Assembly: GCF_900104765.1 (NCBI RefSeq)
Contig: NZ_LT629737.1
Coordinates: 1,178,001 to 1,242,000 of the forward strand
Direction: 5' to 3'
From: Gillisia sp. Hel1_33_143
GTDB taxonomy: Bacteria; Bacteroidota; Bacteroidia; Flavobacteriales; Flavobacteriaceae
Length of the DNA: 64,000 bases
Below the pieces are notes generated by a model. The model did no database searches and had not been told where the DNA came from. It saw nothing but the letters and a program-made list of their open reading frames with translations. Positions 9,270 to 17,094 of this stretch are shown piece by piece. A program made the position numbers and the translations under genes. Numbering within the stretch: the stretch's first letter is position 1; every line of letters begins with the position of its first letter.

Positions 9270-9743
9270 ATGTACGCAATTGTAGAGATAGCAGGGCAGC
9301 AATTTAAGGTTGCAAAAGACCAAAAGGTATTTGTACACCGCCTAGCAGGAGAAGAAGGAGATAAAGTTTCTTTCGATAAAGTTCTTCTAACAGGTGATGG
9401 TGACAATTTCACTTTCGGCGCCCCAGCTATAGACGGTGCTTTGGTAGATGCTAAAATCACCAGACACGTAAAAGGAGACAAAGTTATTGTCTTTAAAAAG
9501 AAAAGAAGAAAAGGTTACCGTGTGAAGAATGGTCACCGTCAATCTTTAACTGAGATTTCTATCGTTGGAATTACACTTCCAGGATCTAAGAAAAAATCAG
9601 AACCGGCTAAAAAAGAAGAAGCTAACACTTCTAATGATTTAAGCCAGAACACTGTTGCTGAATTGAGAGATATGGCAAAAGATAAAGGAGTTGAAGGTTA
9701 CTCTTCAATGAAAAAAGCAGAATTAATTGCTGCTTTAAGTTAA
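9270..9743 (+). CDS. rplU: 50S ribosomal protein L21 with C-terminal Rho_N/SAP-like extension
   Basis: Large-subunit ribosomal protein bL21. Residues 1 to about 103 match the standard protein (MYAIVEIAGQQFKV start; KKKRRKGYRVKNGHRQ and LTEISIVGI near the usual C-terminus). The 157-residue product is about 50 residues longer than E. coli L21. A lysine/alanine-rich linker leads into AELRDMAKDKGV and SSMKKAELIAALS, the helix-extended-loop-helix pattern of the Rho N-terminal/SAP-like fold, usually linked to nucleic-acid binding. It is followed by rpmA after 25 bases, the conserved ribosomal pair. It has its own consensus promoter. Confidence 0.97.
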   Translation: MYAIVEIAGQQFKVAKDQKVFVHRLAGEEGDKVSFDKVLLTGDGDNFTFGAPAIDGALVDAKITRHVKGDKVIVFKKKRRKGYRVKNGHRQSLTEISIVGITLPGSKKKSEPAKKEEANTSNDLSQNTVAELRDMAKDKGVEGYSSMKKAELIAALS

Positions 9744-9768
9744 TTTAATAGTTTAAAAACGAAATAAA

Positions 9769-10029
9769 ATGGCTCACAAAAAAGGAGTTGGTAGTTCCAA
9801 GAACGGTAGAGAATCAGAATCAAAACGCTTAGGTGTAAAGATTTTTGGTGGTCAAGCTGCTATCGCGGGAAATATCATCGTTAGACAAAGAGGTTATACA
9901 CACAATCCAGGAGAGAATGTGTATGGAGGAAAAGATCATACTTTACATGCCAAAGTTGACGGTCTTGTAAAATTCACTAAAAAGAAAAATAATAAATCTT
10001 ACGTTTCTATTGAACCGTTTGAAGCTTAG
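9769..10029 (+). CDS. rpmA: 50S ribosomal protein L27
   Basis: Large-subunit protein bL27, whose N-terminus reaches the peptidyl-transferase centre. The 86-residue sequence starts [20 protein letters not shown] with the canonical [15 protein letters not shown] and [17 protein letters not shown] segments. There is no N-terminal extension needing proteolytic removal, unlike the Firmicutes form. It is the second gene of the rplU-rpmA operon and is followed by a strong terminator. Confidence 0.98.
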   Translation: MAHKKGVGSSKNGRESESKRLGVKIFGGQAAIAGNIIVRQRGYTHNPGENVYGGKDHTLHAKVDGLVKFTKKKNNKSYVSIEPFEA

Positions 10030-10050
10030 TATTTTCTTTTATAGATTTAT

Positions 10051-10084
10051 AAAAACCCTTTCTGTTTTCAGAAAGGGTTTTTTT
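10051..10084 (+). terminator. Intrinsic terminator of rplU-rpmA
   Basis: A 13- to 14-bp stem, AAAAACCCTTTCTG (10051-10064) and its complement (10069-10082), with a TTTT loop and a T-tract to 10084. Confidence 0.92.
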
Positions 10085-10115
10085 GTACTTTTAATCGAAT
10101 CAGAATTTATTGAAT

Positions 10116-10331
10116 ATGAATTTTATAACGGTTTTCTCTACTCCTAATTCTTTTCAAATTGCAATTATTCGAAATCTCTTTGATATGGAAGGTATCGCTT
10201 ATAGAATTTTCGATGATGTGATGAATAGCGCCGCAGGAATTGCAGGTTTAGGAAATCATGGGGTAAGAGTGCAAGTAAGTGAAGACGATTACATTAAAGC
10301 CCGTTATATCATAGACAAGGCTGAGTTTTAG
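10116..10331 (+). CDS. DUF2007 family protein
   Basis: A 71-residue protein of the DUF2007 (putative signal-transducing, PII-like/ACT-like) family, recognised from the opening FITVFSTPNSFQIAIIRNLFDMEGI and the closing VRVQVSEDDYIKARYIID. These describe a short alpha/beta ferredoxin-like fold. The function is not established. The ATG at 10116 is chosen over a TTG two codons upstream. It stands alone, 31 bases after the rpmA terminator, and is followed by a repeat-containing spacer. Confidence 0.85.
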   Translation: MNFITVFSTPNSFQIAIIRNLFDMEGIAYRIFDDVMNSAAGIAGLGNHGVRVQVSEDDYIKARYIIDKAEF

Positions 10332-10362
10332 ATTGCTCTGCTTAAATTAGTTTATCTTTTAT

Positions 10363-10475
10363 GAGATGCGGAAATAAATTCAGCATGATGTAAATAAAAT
10401 TACGTCACCCCTTGAGCGGAGTCTTCGGGTTTATAAAGATTACTTATAAAACATCTCGATTTCGCTCAATGTGAC
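10363..10475. repeat. Composite intergenic repeat, copy A
   Basis: The left module (10363-10390) reads GAGATGCGGAAATAAATTCA then GCATGATG, matching the left module inside leuS. After a linker, the right module (10404-10475) is an imperfect palindrome: GTCACCCCTTGAGCGGAGTC at the left, CGCTCAATGTGAC at the right, with TTTATAA / TTATAAA near the centre. The 249-base spacer between DUF2007 and ahcY is largely this element plus the ahcY terminator. Confidence 0.75.
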
Positions 10476-10525
10476 CTTCAAAGATTTAATTTCGAAAATA
10501 TCATTTAGAAAGTATTAAAGCATAA

Positions 10526-10560
10526 AAAAAGCTCCCACAAAATATATGTGAGAGCTTTTT
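10526..10560 (-). terminator. Intrinsic terminator downstream of ahcY
   Basis: AAAAAGCTCCCACA (10526-10539) pairs with TGTGAGAGCTTTTT (10547-10560) with one mismatch. The left A-run becomes the T-tract on the minus strand, 21 bases after the ahcY stop. Confidence 0.85.
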
Positions 10561-10580
10561 AATATTAAGGTTTTATGGAA

Positions 10581-11897
10581 CTAGTATCTGTAATATTCTG
10601 GTTTGAACGGTCCTTCAACAGTTACTCCAATATATTCTGCTTGATCTTGAGATAATTCTGTAAGCTCTACACCAATTTTCTCAAGGTGAAGTTTAGCCAC
10701 TTTTTCATCTAGATGCTTTGGTAGCATATAAACTTCATTTTTATAATTATCTGTATTTTTCCAAAGTTCGATTTGTGCTAAAGTCTGGTTTGTAAATGAG
10801 TTACTCATTACAAAACTTGGATGACCAGTAGCACAACCTAAGTTTACAAGCCTACCTTCCGCTAAAAGAATAATGTCTTTGCCATTGATGGTATATTTAT
10901 CTACTTGAGGCTTGATCTCAACTTTAGAATTTCCGTGAGTATTGTTTAACCAAGAAACTGCAATCTCATTATCAAAATGACCAATATTTGCTACAATAGT
11001 CTTGTCTTTCATCGCTTCAAAATGTTCTGGACGCACAATGCCTTTATTTCCTGTAGTGGTAATAACGATATCTGCTTTTTCAAGAACATTTTCTAATTTC
11101 TTTACTTCAAATCCATCCATTGCAGCTTGAAGTGCGCAAATCGGGTCAATTTCTGTAACAGTTACAATAGAACCCGCTCCTTTAAAAGATGCTGCAGTAC
11201 CTTTTCCAACATCACCATATCCACAAACAACAACTCTCTTTCCGGCTAACATCACATCTGTAGCTCTTCTAATAGCATCTACAGCGCTCTCACGACATCC
11301 GTATTTGTTATCAAACTTCGACTTTGTAACAGAGTCGTTCACGTTAATTGCAGGCATTGGAAGCGTTCCATTTTTCATACGCTCGTATAAACGGTGAACT
11401 CCTGTAGTAGTTTCTTCAGAAAGTCCTTTAATACCATCTGCTAATTCTGGATATTGATCTAAAACCATATTGGTAAGATCTCCACCATCATCAAGGATCA
11501 TGTTCAATGGTTTTCTATCTTCCCCAAAGAATAAGGTTTGTTCTATACACCAGTTAAATTCTTCTTCATTCATTCCCTTCCATGCATATACAGGAACTCC
11601 AGCGGCAGCAATTGCAGCGGCAGCCTGATCTTGTGTAGAGAATATATTACAAGAACTCCAGGTTACATCTGCTCCTAAAGCCGTTAATGTTTCTATAAGA
11701 ACAGCAGTCTGGATAGTCATGTGTAAACATCCTGCAATTCTAGCTCCTTTTAAAGGTTGTTCATCCTTAAACTCTTCTCTAAGAGACATCAATCCCGGCA
11801 TCTCTGCCTCAGCAAGTTCAATTTCTTTTCTTCCCCAATCTGCTAGGGAAATATCTTTAACTTTATAGGCCGTGTAAGGCACTGTTTTAGTAGACAT
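10581..11897 (-). CDS. ahcY: S-adenosylhomocysteine hydrolase
   Basis: Cytoplasmic NAD-dependent enzyme that splits S-adenosylhomocysteine into adenosine and homocysteine, recycling the by-product of methyl transfer. The 438-residue sequence has the family landmarks [16 protein letters not shown], the NAD-binding loop [12 protein letters not shown], and the C-terminal signature ending in KPEYYRY. Length and order are normal. It is a single-gene unit with its own terminator; a -7-like box TACTTTTG on the minus strand (11933-11940) lies 36 bases before the start. No SAH or SAM riboswitch fits the 64-base spacer to the divergent gene. Confidence 0.98.
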   Translation of the reverse strand: MSTKTVPYTAYKVKDISLADWGRKEIELAEAEMPGLMSLREEFKDEQPLKGARIAGCLHMTIQTAVLIETLTALGADVTWSSCNIFSTQDQAAAAIAAAGVPVYAWKGMNEEEFNWCIEQTLFFGEDRKPLNMILDDGGDLTNMVLDQYPELADGIKGLSEETTTGVHRLYERMKNGTLPMPAINVNDSVTKSKFDNKYGCRESAVDAIRRATDVMLAGKRVVVCGYGDVGKGTAASFKGAGSIVTVTEIDPICALQAAMDGFEVKKLENVLEKADIVITTTGNKGIVRPEHFEAMKDKTIVANIGHFDNEIAVSWLNNTHGNSKVEIKPQVDKYTINGKDIILLAEGRLVNLGCATGHPSFVMSNSFTNQTLAQIELWKNTDNYKNEVYMLPKHLDEKVAKLHLEKIGVELTELSQDQAEYIGVTVEGPFKPEYYRY

Positions 11898-11902
11898 ATT
11901 AT

Positions 11903-11910
11903 TATATTTG
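11903..11910 (+). promoter_or_regulatory. -7 box for the PPTase-GGGPS operon
   Basis: TATATTTG, an exact match to TAnnTTTG, lies 52 bases before the phosphopantetheinyl transferase ATG in the divergent spacer with ahcY. No clear -33 element is visible. Confidence 0.55.
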
Positions 11911-11961
11911 ATTTATAGCAATTTTTCTTTTGCAAAAGTAAGTAATATATAACAAAAATTT

Positions 11962-12615
11962 ATGCCACTTTACAAAACAATAACAGTGAATGCTCATACT
12001 AAAGTCTTCATTTGGAAGGTAGAAGAGTCTTTAGAATGGTTGAGTAAAGACATAGATTTAACGCCACATTGCCAAAAGCGAGTGAACGGTATGAAATCTG
12101 AGCTTCACAGAAGAGGTTTTATGAGCATACGGCATTTAATGGCAGAAGCAGGTTATGTAGATGCAGACCTTTATTATGATTCTTTAGGAAAACCACACTT
12201 AACAGATGATATGCATATCTCTATTACGCATTCTTATAATTTCACCGGGATTATCATTAGTAATGAGAAAGTTGGAATAGATATAGAAATGCAGCGAGAT
12301 AAGATTCTTAAGATCGCAAATAAATTTACGCCACTAAAAGAATATCATACCGTAGCTAATGCTGAAGCTTTAATTAGAAAACTTACCATTGTATGGGGTG
12401 GGAAAGAAGCAATTTATAAACTATTTGCAGAACCCGGTTTGGGTTTCCTTCAACATATCAATATACACGATTTTGATTTTGAAGATCACCAAACTACAGC
12501 AAAGATTCTTTTTAAAGGCTTAAGTGCCGGGTATGATCTAAATTTCTTAGAATTTGAAGGTTTTACCTGTGTGTATGCTAGAGAAGAGAGTGAGTCAAAA
12601 AAGGGAAGCGCTTAA
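11962..12615 (+). CDS. 4'-phosphopantetheinyl transferase superfamily protein
   Basis: Transfers the 4'-phosphopantetheine arm of coenzyme A onto carrier proteins. The 217-residue product carries the family motifs in order: ISITHS (about residue 90), VGIDIE (about 106), and WGGKEAIYK (about 148), the W-x-KEA-x-K catalytic signature. The size fits a Sfp/AcpS-type single-chain enzyme. The partner carrier (fatty-acid or secondary-metabolite) is not shown. The GGGP synthase gene starts 3 bases downstream, so the two are almost certainly co-transcribed. Confidence 0.9.
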   Translation: MPLYKTITVNAHTKVFIWKVEESLEWLSKDIDLTPHCQKRVNGMKSELHRRGFMSIRHLMAEAGYVDADLYYDSLGKPHLTDDMHISITHSYNFTGIIISNEKVGIDIEMQRDKILKIANKFTPLKEYHTVANAEALIRKLTIVWGGKEAIYKLFAEPGLGFLQHINIHDFDFEDHQTTAKILFKGLSAGYDLNFLEFEGFTCVYAREESESKKGSA

Positions 12616-12618
12616 TTA

Positions 12619-13326
12619 ATGAACTCACTTTATTTTAATATACTTCAGAATAAGAATTCTGGCAGACCTCATTTAGCGGTATTAATAGATCCCGATAAAT
12701 TTGAAGCTGCTACTGCATCTATATTCTTTCAATCACTTCCTAGTTACGTAAATTCTATTTTTGTTGGGGGTAGTATAGTAGAAAGATCTAAAACAGAAGA
12801 AGTAGTAATTTGTATAAAACAATTTACCTCACTACCTATAATTTTATTTCCTGGTGATCATTCCCAGATCTCCGATAAAGCAGATGCATTATTATTCTTA
12901 AGTTTAATTTCGGGAAGAAATCCGGAGTATTTGATCGAGCAACAGGTAAAATCTGCAGCTCAACTCAAAAATTCAAAACTAGAAATTATTCCAACGGGGT
13001 ATATTCTTGTAGATGGAGGTGCTGAATGCGCTGTACAAAGGGTTAGCAAAACTTTGCCACTTTCTCAAAACGATATAGAAACAATAGTAGATACTGCTTA
13101 CGCCGGAGAACTTTCCGGAAAGAAATTAATATACCTCGAAGCTGGTAGTGGTGCTAAAAACCAAGTAGCTTTAGAAATTATTTCAAGAGTAAAAGAAATT
13201 ATAAGTATTCCGCTAATCGTGGGAGGTGGAATTAGATCTATCATTCAGGTAAATGATACTTATAAGGCAGGTGCAGATATTGTGGTAGTTGGAACCGCCT
13301 TTGAGAACAACGTGTTTTCTGATTAG
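12619..13326 (+). CDS. Geranylgeranylglyceryl phosphate synthase (PcrB/GGGPS family)
   Basis: TIM-barrel prenyltransferase joining a polyprenyl diphosphate to sn-glycerol-1-phosphate, the first ether bond of archaeal-type lipids. The 235-residue sequence shows LIDPDKF near the N-terminus (Mg-diphosphate site), FVGGS, the IPTGYILVDGG segment, YLEAGSGA, and the phosphate-binding VGGGIRS and VGTAFEN at the C-terminal end. It resembles the group found in Bacteroidota and archaea. A UbiA-type enzyme annotated elsewhere in the group as the next step of ether-lipid synthesis lies at 47.7-48.6 kb. Chain length and product cannot be read from sequence. Confidence 0.9.
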   Translation: MNSLYFNILQNKNSGRPHLAVLIDPDKFEAATASIFFQSLPSYVNSIFVGGSIVERSKTEEVVICIKQFTSLPIILFPGDHSQISDKADALLFLSLISGRNPEYLIEQQVKSAAQLKNSKLEIIPTGYILVDGGAECAVQRVSKTLPLSQNDIETIVDTAYAGELSGKKLIYLEAGSGAKNQVALEIISRVKEIISIPLIVGGGIRSIIQVNDTYKAGADIVVVGTAFENNVFSD

Positions 13327-13350
13327 GTTTTGTGCCATGTTATCTTTTAA

Positions 13351-13386
13351 TCTGTACAGACTATGAGATTATAATTGGTATTTTTG
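13351..13386 (+). promoter_or_regulatory. Palindrome and -7 box ahead of the thiamine-binding/PnuC cluster
   Basis: TCTGTACAGA (13351-13360) is a perfect 10-bp palindrome nested in a wider inverted repeat (TAATCT / AGATTA). TATTTTTG (13379-13386) matches the -7 consensus 30 bases before the ATG. The palindrome sits where a -33 region would be, so it may be an operator. No TPP aptamer is present here. Confidence 0.45.
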
Positions 13387-13415
13387 AATTAAATTATCAT
13401 AGAAATAATTAGAAC

Positions 13416-13676
13416 ATGGAAATTTCAGTAGAACTTACTTTATCCCCACTTCAGGATAATTACGAGCCTGCCATTATCAATTTTATAAAAAGCTTAAGAG
13501 CATCTGGGCTTATTATTAAAGAAAATCCTTTAAGTACTCAGGTTTACGGAGATTATGATAAGGTGATGGAAATCTTAAATAAAGAGATGAAAATAGCCTT
13601 AGAAGCAGTAGATAGAGGATTGATGTATATTAAGATCGTAAAATCTGATAGAAGCGATTATGCAGCCCATTTTTGA
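13416..13676 (+). CDS. Thiamine-binding protein, MTH1187/YkoF family
   Basis: A small 86-residue cytoplasmic protein of the YkoF/MTH1187 type (thiamine_BP family), a ferredoxin-like fold that binds thiamine or related pyrimidines. Recognised from MEISVELTLSPLQD, the central STQVYGDYDKVMEIL and the C-terminal VKSDRS. It overlaps the downstream PnuC gene by 17 bases, so the two are translationally linked. That coupling suggests the PnuC protein moves thiamine rather than nicotinamide riboside. The exact ligand is inference. Confidence 0.82.
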   Translation: MEISVELTLSPLQDNYEPAIINFIKSLRASGLIIKENPLSTQVYGDYDKVMEILNKEMKIALEAVDRGLMYIKIVKSDRSDYAAHF

Positions 13677-14292
13677 TTTTTTCTTTGGACAGTATTACAA
13701 TTATCCCACATTCTACATCATATTAGAAGTTATAGCCGTAATCTTTGGGTTTCTGTCTGTTTGGTATTCTAAACAAGAAAATATTCTTGTGTACCCTACC
13801 GGAATCATTAGCACATTGATTTTTGTATACCTTCTCTGGCAATGGGGGTTATTGGGAGATATGATGATAAATGCCTATTATTTTTCTATGAGCATTTATG
13901 GGTGGTATATCTGGACGAGGAAAGTGGATGCTGTTCACTTTACGCCAGTAACCGTGATGACTAAAAAAGAACATTTAAAAGCTGTCTTTTTGTTTATTGG
14001 CACCATGGTTTTTGTTTATGCTGTTTATAATTATTTTGATAAATGGAATAATTGGACAGCCTATGTAGATACTATCACTACAGCTGTATTCTTTGTGGGA
14101 ATGTGGCTTATGGCACTCAAAAAAATAGAGAATTGGATCTATTGGATTATAGGAGATCTTATTTCTGTCCCCCTATATTTTTATAAAGGACTTACCCTCA
14201 CTAGTTTTCAATATTTATTATTTACTGTAATTGCCGTTTATGGCTATCTAGCATGGAAGAAAAGCTTAAACAAACAACTGCAAACTGCGTAA
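13660..14292 (+). CDS. PnuC-family vitamin-precursor transporter, possibly thiamine (PnuT-like)
   Basis: A 210-residue inner-membrane facilitator with seven to eight hydrophobic segments and the PnuC hallmarks WYSKQENILVYPTGI, NAYYFSMSIYGWYIW and ENWIYWIIGDLISVPLYFYKGL. Members import nicotinamide riboside, thiamine or riboflavin, trapped afterwards by phosphorylation. The upstream overlapping thiamine-binding gene favours thiamine; the downstream overlapping NadR-like kinase (40-base overlap) could supply the trapping step for either vitamin. Family assignment is firm; the substrate is uncertain. Confidence 0.9.
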   Translation: MQPIFDFFFGQYYNYPTFYIILEVIAVIFGFLSVWYSKQENILVYPTGIISTLIFVYLLWQWGLLGDMMINAYYFSMSIYGWYIWTRKVDAVHFTPVTVMTKKEHLKAVFLFIGTMVFVYAVYNYFDKWNNWTAYVDTITTAVFFVGMWLMALKKIENWIYWIIGDLISVPLYFYKGLTLTSFQYLLFTVIAVYGYLAWKKSLNKQLQTA

Positions 14293-14822
14293 AGGCGGTA
14301 TTATTTGGTCCGGAATCTACCGGTAAAACCACTTTGGCAAAAAGGCTTGCAGCTCATTACAATACGTATTGGGTGGAAGAATATATGCGGGAATATCTTC
14401 AGAAGAAATGGGATGAAAAAAAGCAGGTTTGTACACCAGAAGATCTTATTCCTATTGCAGAAGGACAAATGGCAGCAGAAAATAGATTGAGTAGATCTGC
14501 CAATAAAGTATTATTTTGTGATACCAATTTATTAGAGCTAAAGGTTTATTCTGAAGCTTATTACAACGAATTTTGTGACCCTGAACTTCATAAACATGCG
14601 TTAAACAATTGGTATGATATTTACTTTTTAACTAATATTGATGCCCCTTGGGTTAAAGATGACCTAAGAGATAAACCTCATGATAGAGAGGGAATGTTCG
14701 AGAGATTTAAAAGCACCCTACTGTTGTATGAACGTCCTTTCGTTATTCTAGAAGGAAGTGAAGAGCAAAGATTTACCAAAGCAGTCTCGGTTATTAATAA
14801 ACTTTTAAAGATAGAAAATTGA
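14253..14822 (+). CDS. NadR-like P-loop kinase (AAA_28)
   Basis: A 189-residue P-loop ATPase resembling the ribosylnicotinamide-kinase half of NadR, without the nucleotidyltransferase domain. Visible motifs are the Walker A loop GPESTGKTT (about residues 19-27), VEEYMREYL, and FCDTNLLELKVYSEAYY. The frame overlaps pnuC by 40 bases and the next gene by 4 (TTGA junction). It probably phosphorylates the vitamin imported by the neighbouring transporter: nicotinamide riboside by family, thiamine by context. Confidence 0.85.
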   Translation: MEEKLKQTTANCVKAVLFGPESTGKTTLAKRLAAHYNTYWVEEYMREYLQKKWDEKKQVCTPEDLIPIAEGQMAAENRLSRSANKVLFCDTNLLELKVYSEAYYNEFCDPELHKHALNNWYDIYFLTNIDAPWVKDDLRDKPHDREGMFERFKSTLLLYERPFVILEGSEEQRFTKAVSVINKLLKIEN

Positions 14823-16372
14823 ATTTTACACAGGCAGATATACAGCAAATTGAAAATAAAGGTATTGCATTAAGCGAAATAGAAGAGCAATTAAAAATTT
14901 TCTCTCGTGGTAATCTGCCGGTAAATATTGCTGCAGCAGCTACGGTTGGAGATGGTATAAAACAATATTCTGAAGCAAGACAACAGGAACTTAAAAAATT
15001 CTATGAAGATCACAAATCAGAATATAAGATCTTAAAATTTGTGCCTGCTTCTGGGGCAGCTACCAGAATGTTTAAAGCAATACATGTATTCTTAAATGAA
15101 TTTGATCCAGAGCGAGAAGAGTTGTCTAATTATCTTAAAAAAATAGATAACGATAATCTTAATAGGTTTTTTAGAAATTTTGAAAAATTACCATTCTACA
15201 AGGAATCTGTAGAGTTTGCAAAAAAAGATAATTCGAACTTTGCTGATCTAGCCGATGATAAGAAGAAAGTTTTGATAACCAAAGCTATGTTATTTTCACC
15301 AGGATTAGATCTTTGTGATCATCCAAAGGGATTAGTTCCTTTTCATAAATATGACGATCTAATAGCTACAGCTTTTGAAGAACATCTCTACGAAGCAGCG
15401 TTATATTCTGAAGTAAATGGAGAATGTGATCTGCATTTTACAGTTTCAGAAGAACATAAAGAGAAATTTGAAAACGAGTATAACCGTATCTTAGAGAGAG
15501 TAAATAAGAAAACGGGGATAAATTTTAAAGTAACCTATTCCTATCAAAATCCTAAGACAGATACTATCGCTGTAAATAAAGACAATACTCCCTTTAGGAC
15601 AGTAGATAATGAATTATTCTTTAGACCCGGTGGGCATGGAGCTCTTATAGAGAATTTGAATAATCTTGATGCAGATGTTGTCTTTATAAAGAATATAGAT
15701 AATGTTGTGAAATCTTCTGAAGTAGATAACATGGCCAACTTCAAGAAAGTTCTTGGGGGAAAATTATTGTTACTTCAAGATCAATGTTTTGAGCATTTAA
15801 TTAATCTTGATAATCTTAATCTTTCAGATGAAGAGTTAGAACAAATCAAGGTCTTTTTAAATGAAAAACTCAATCTAAGTTCTAAAGAAGATTTTAGTAC
15901 ACTTTCTAAAGATGAAAAGATCAAATATTTGCAAGATAAACTTAACAGACCGCTAAGGGTTTGTGGTATGGTAAAGAATGAAGGAGAACCAGGAGGTGGG
16001 CCATTTTTAGTGAAAATGGAAAATGGAGAAAGATCACTTCAAATTATTGAAAGCGCACAAATTGATACAAAAGATATTCATCAAAACGAGATCGCTCAAA
16101 ATGCAACTCATTTTAATCCTGTAGATCTTGTTTGCGGGATAAAAGATTACCAAGGAAATCTGTTCGATCTAAATCTCTTTGTAGATCCAACAATGAGTTT
16201 CATTGCTGAAAAAACTAAAGATGGAAAACCTTTAAGAGCTTTAGAAAGACCTGGGTTATGGAATGGGGCAATGGCAAAATGGAATACCGTTTTTGTTGAA
16301 GTTCCAGTGCAAACATTTAATCCCGTAAAAACAGTCTCAGATCTTTTGAAGGCTAGTCATCAGATGCAATAA
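14819..16372 (+). CDS. DUF4301 protein with nucleotidyltransferase-like motifs
   Basis: A 517-residue protein of the Bacteroidota family DUF4301, with no established function. The sequence reads like a sugar nucleotidyltransferase. FVPASGAATRMFK (residues 75-87) resembles the N-terminal nucleotide-binding signature L-x-P-A-G-x-G-T-R-M. FRPGGHGALIENL (268-280) with DADVVFIKNIDNV (284-296), and a later GEPGGGPF, resemble substrate and metal sites of UTP-hexose pyrophosphorylases. The TTG start overlaps the NadR-like stop codon; no better start is available. Family membership is secure; nucleotidyltransferase activity is my inference from motif resemblance. Confidence 0.85.
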   Translation: MNFTQADIQQIENKGIALSEIEEQLKIFSRGNLPVNIAAAATVGDGIKQYSEARQQELKKFYEDHKSEYKILKFVPASGAATRMFKAIHVFLNEFDPEREELSNYLKKIDNDNLNRFFRNFEKLPFYKESVEFAKKDNSNFADLADDKKKVLITKAMLFSPGLDLCDHPKGLVPFHKYDDLIATAFEEHLYEAALYSEVNGECDLHFTVSEEHKEKFENEYNRILERVNKKTGINFKVTYSYQNPKTDTIAVNKDNTPFRTVDNELFFRPGGHGALIENLNNLDADVVFIKNIDNVVKSSEVDNMANFKKVLGGKLLLLQDQCFEHLINLDNLNLSDEELEQIKVFLNEKLNLSSKEDFSTLSKDEKIKYLQDKLNRPLRVCGMVKNEGEPGGGPFLVKMENGERSLQIIESAQIDTKDIHQNEIAQNATHFNPVDLVCGIKDYQGNLFDLNLFVDPTMSFIAEKTKDGKPLRALERPGLWNGAMAKWNTVFVEVPVQTFNPVKTVSDLLKASHQMQ

Positions 16373-16374
16373 AA

Positions 16375-16779
16375 ATGGCCAACTTAGACCAACTAGTTCA
16401 GGAATTAAGTTTTAAAGCAGTGAGAAGTTCGGGTGCGGGAGGGCAACATGTTAATAAAACATCTTCGAAAATTATTTTATCTCTAGATCTTGAAAATTCT
16501 CAGGCATTTTCTGAAGAGGAAAAATCTCAGGTTTTAAAGAAGTTATCTTCCAGACTTACGATTGCCGGAGAGCTAATTTTAGAAAGTCAAGGTAGTAGAA
16601 GTCAGCATAGAAATAAAGAGGAAGCTATCTCAAGGCTGCTGGATATAATTAAAGATGCTCTTAAAAAACCTAAACCTAGAAAAAAGACCCGACCTACCAA
16701 AGCTTCAAAATTAAAGAGATTAAGAGAAAAGAAGATAAGATCTGAGAAGAAAGGGAATCGTCAAAAACCCTCCGTTTAA
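16375..16779 (+). CDS. arfB: Ribosome-rescue peptidyl-tRNA hydrolase ArfB
   Basis: Codon-independent release factor homologue that frees stalled ribosomes. The 134-residue product has the catalytic GGQ motif in SSGAGGQHVNKTSSK (residues about 18-32), the QGSRSQHRNKEEA segment, and a lysine/arginine-rich tail (KKPKPRKKTRPTKASKLKRL) that in ArfB enters the empty mRNA channel. Length fits ArfB/YaeJ, not RF1/RF2. It begins 2 bases after DUF4301 and ends the cluster; a weak hairpin TGTAG/CTACA with a short T-tract follows at 16789-16818. Confidence 0.92.
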   Translation: MANLDQLVQELSFKAVRSSGAGGQHVNKTSSKIILSLDLENSQAFSEEEKSQVLKKLSSRLTIAGELILESQGSRSQHRNKEEAISRLLDIIKDALKKPKPRKKTRPTKASKLKRLREKKIRSEKKGNRQKPSV

Positions 16780-17019
16780 AATCGTTATTGTAGAATCTTG
16801 CTACATGAATTTTTTCAATTGTATAAAATTCCACATAAATAGTATCATTTAAAAAAGTTCAACAGTCCTCGATGTATTATCAATACAGTGTTTTGATAAA
16901 AGATCTATTCTATATTTCTTTGGTACAATTTTTCTATAAGATAACATATAAGCAAATGTGAATACATAAAATCTTATAATAGAAAGAACGACTAATAACC
17001 AACCCTTTCTATATATAAA

Positions 17020-17050
17020 AGAGCTGTCTATTTTAGCAGCTCTTTTTTTT
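17020..17050 (+). terminator. Intrinsic terminator in the arfB-response regulator spacer
   Basis: AGAGCTG (17020-17026) and CAGCTCT (17037-17043) form a 7-bp stem followed by a T-run to 17050. It lies 240 bases beyond arfB, so it may end a separate transcript. Confidence 0.75.
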
Positions 17051-17086
17051 GTTTCTAGTTTTAAAGAGAGTACCACCTATAATTAG

Positions 17087-17094
17087 TAAATTTG
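17087..17094 (+). promoter_or_regulatory. -7 box for the sigma-54 response regulator
   Basis: TAAATTTG, an exact TAnnTTTG match, lies 24 bases before the ATG at 17118 and 37 bases after the terminator. No clear -33 TTTG at normal spacing. Confidence 0.55.

Noticed and set aside
9257..9481. Minus-strand frame opposite rplU
   Set aside because: Shadow of the highly conserved L21 coding sequence.
11898..11961. SAM/SAH riboswitch ahead of ahcY
   Set aside because: The 64-base divergent spacer is AT-rich and has no conserved aptamer core.
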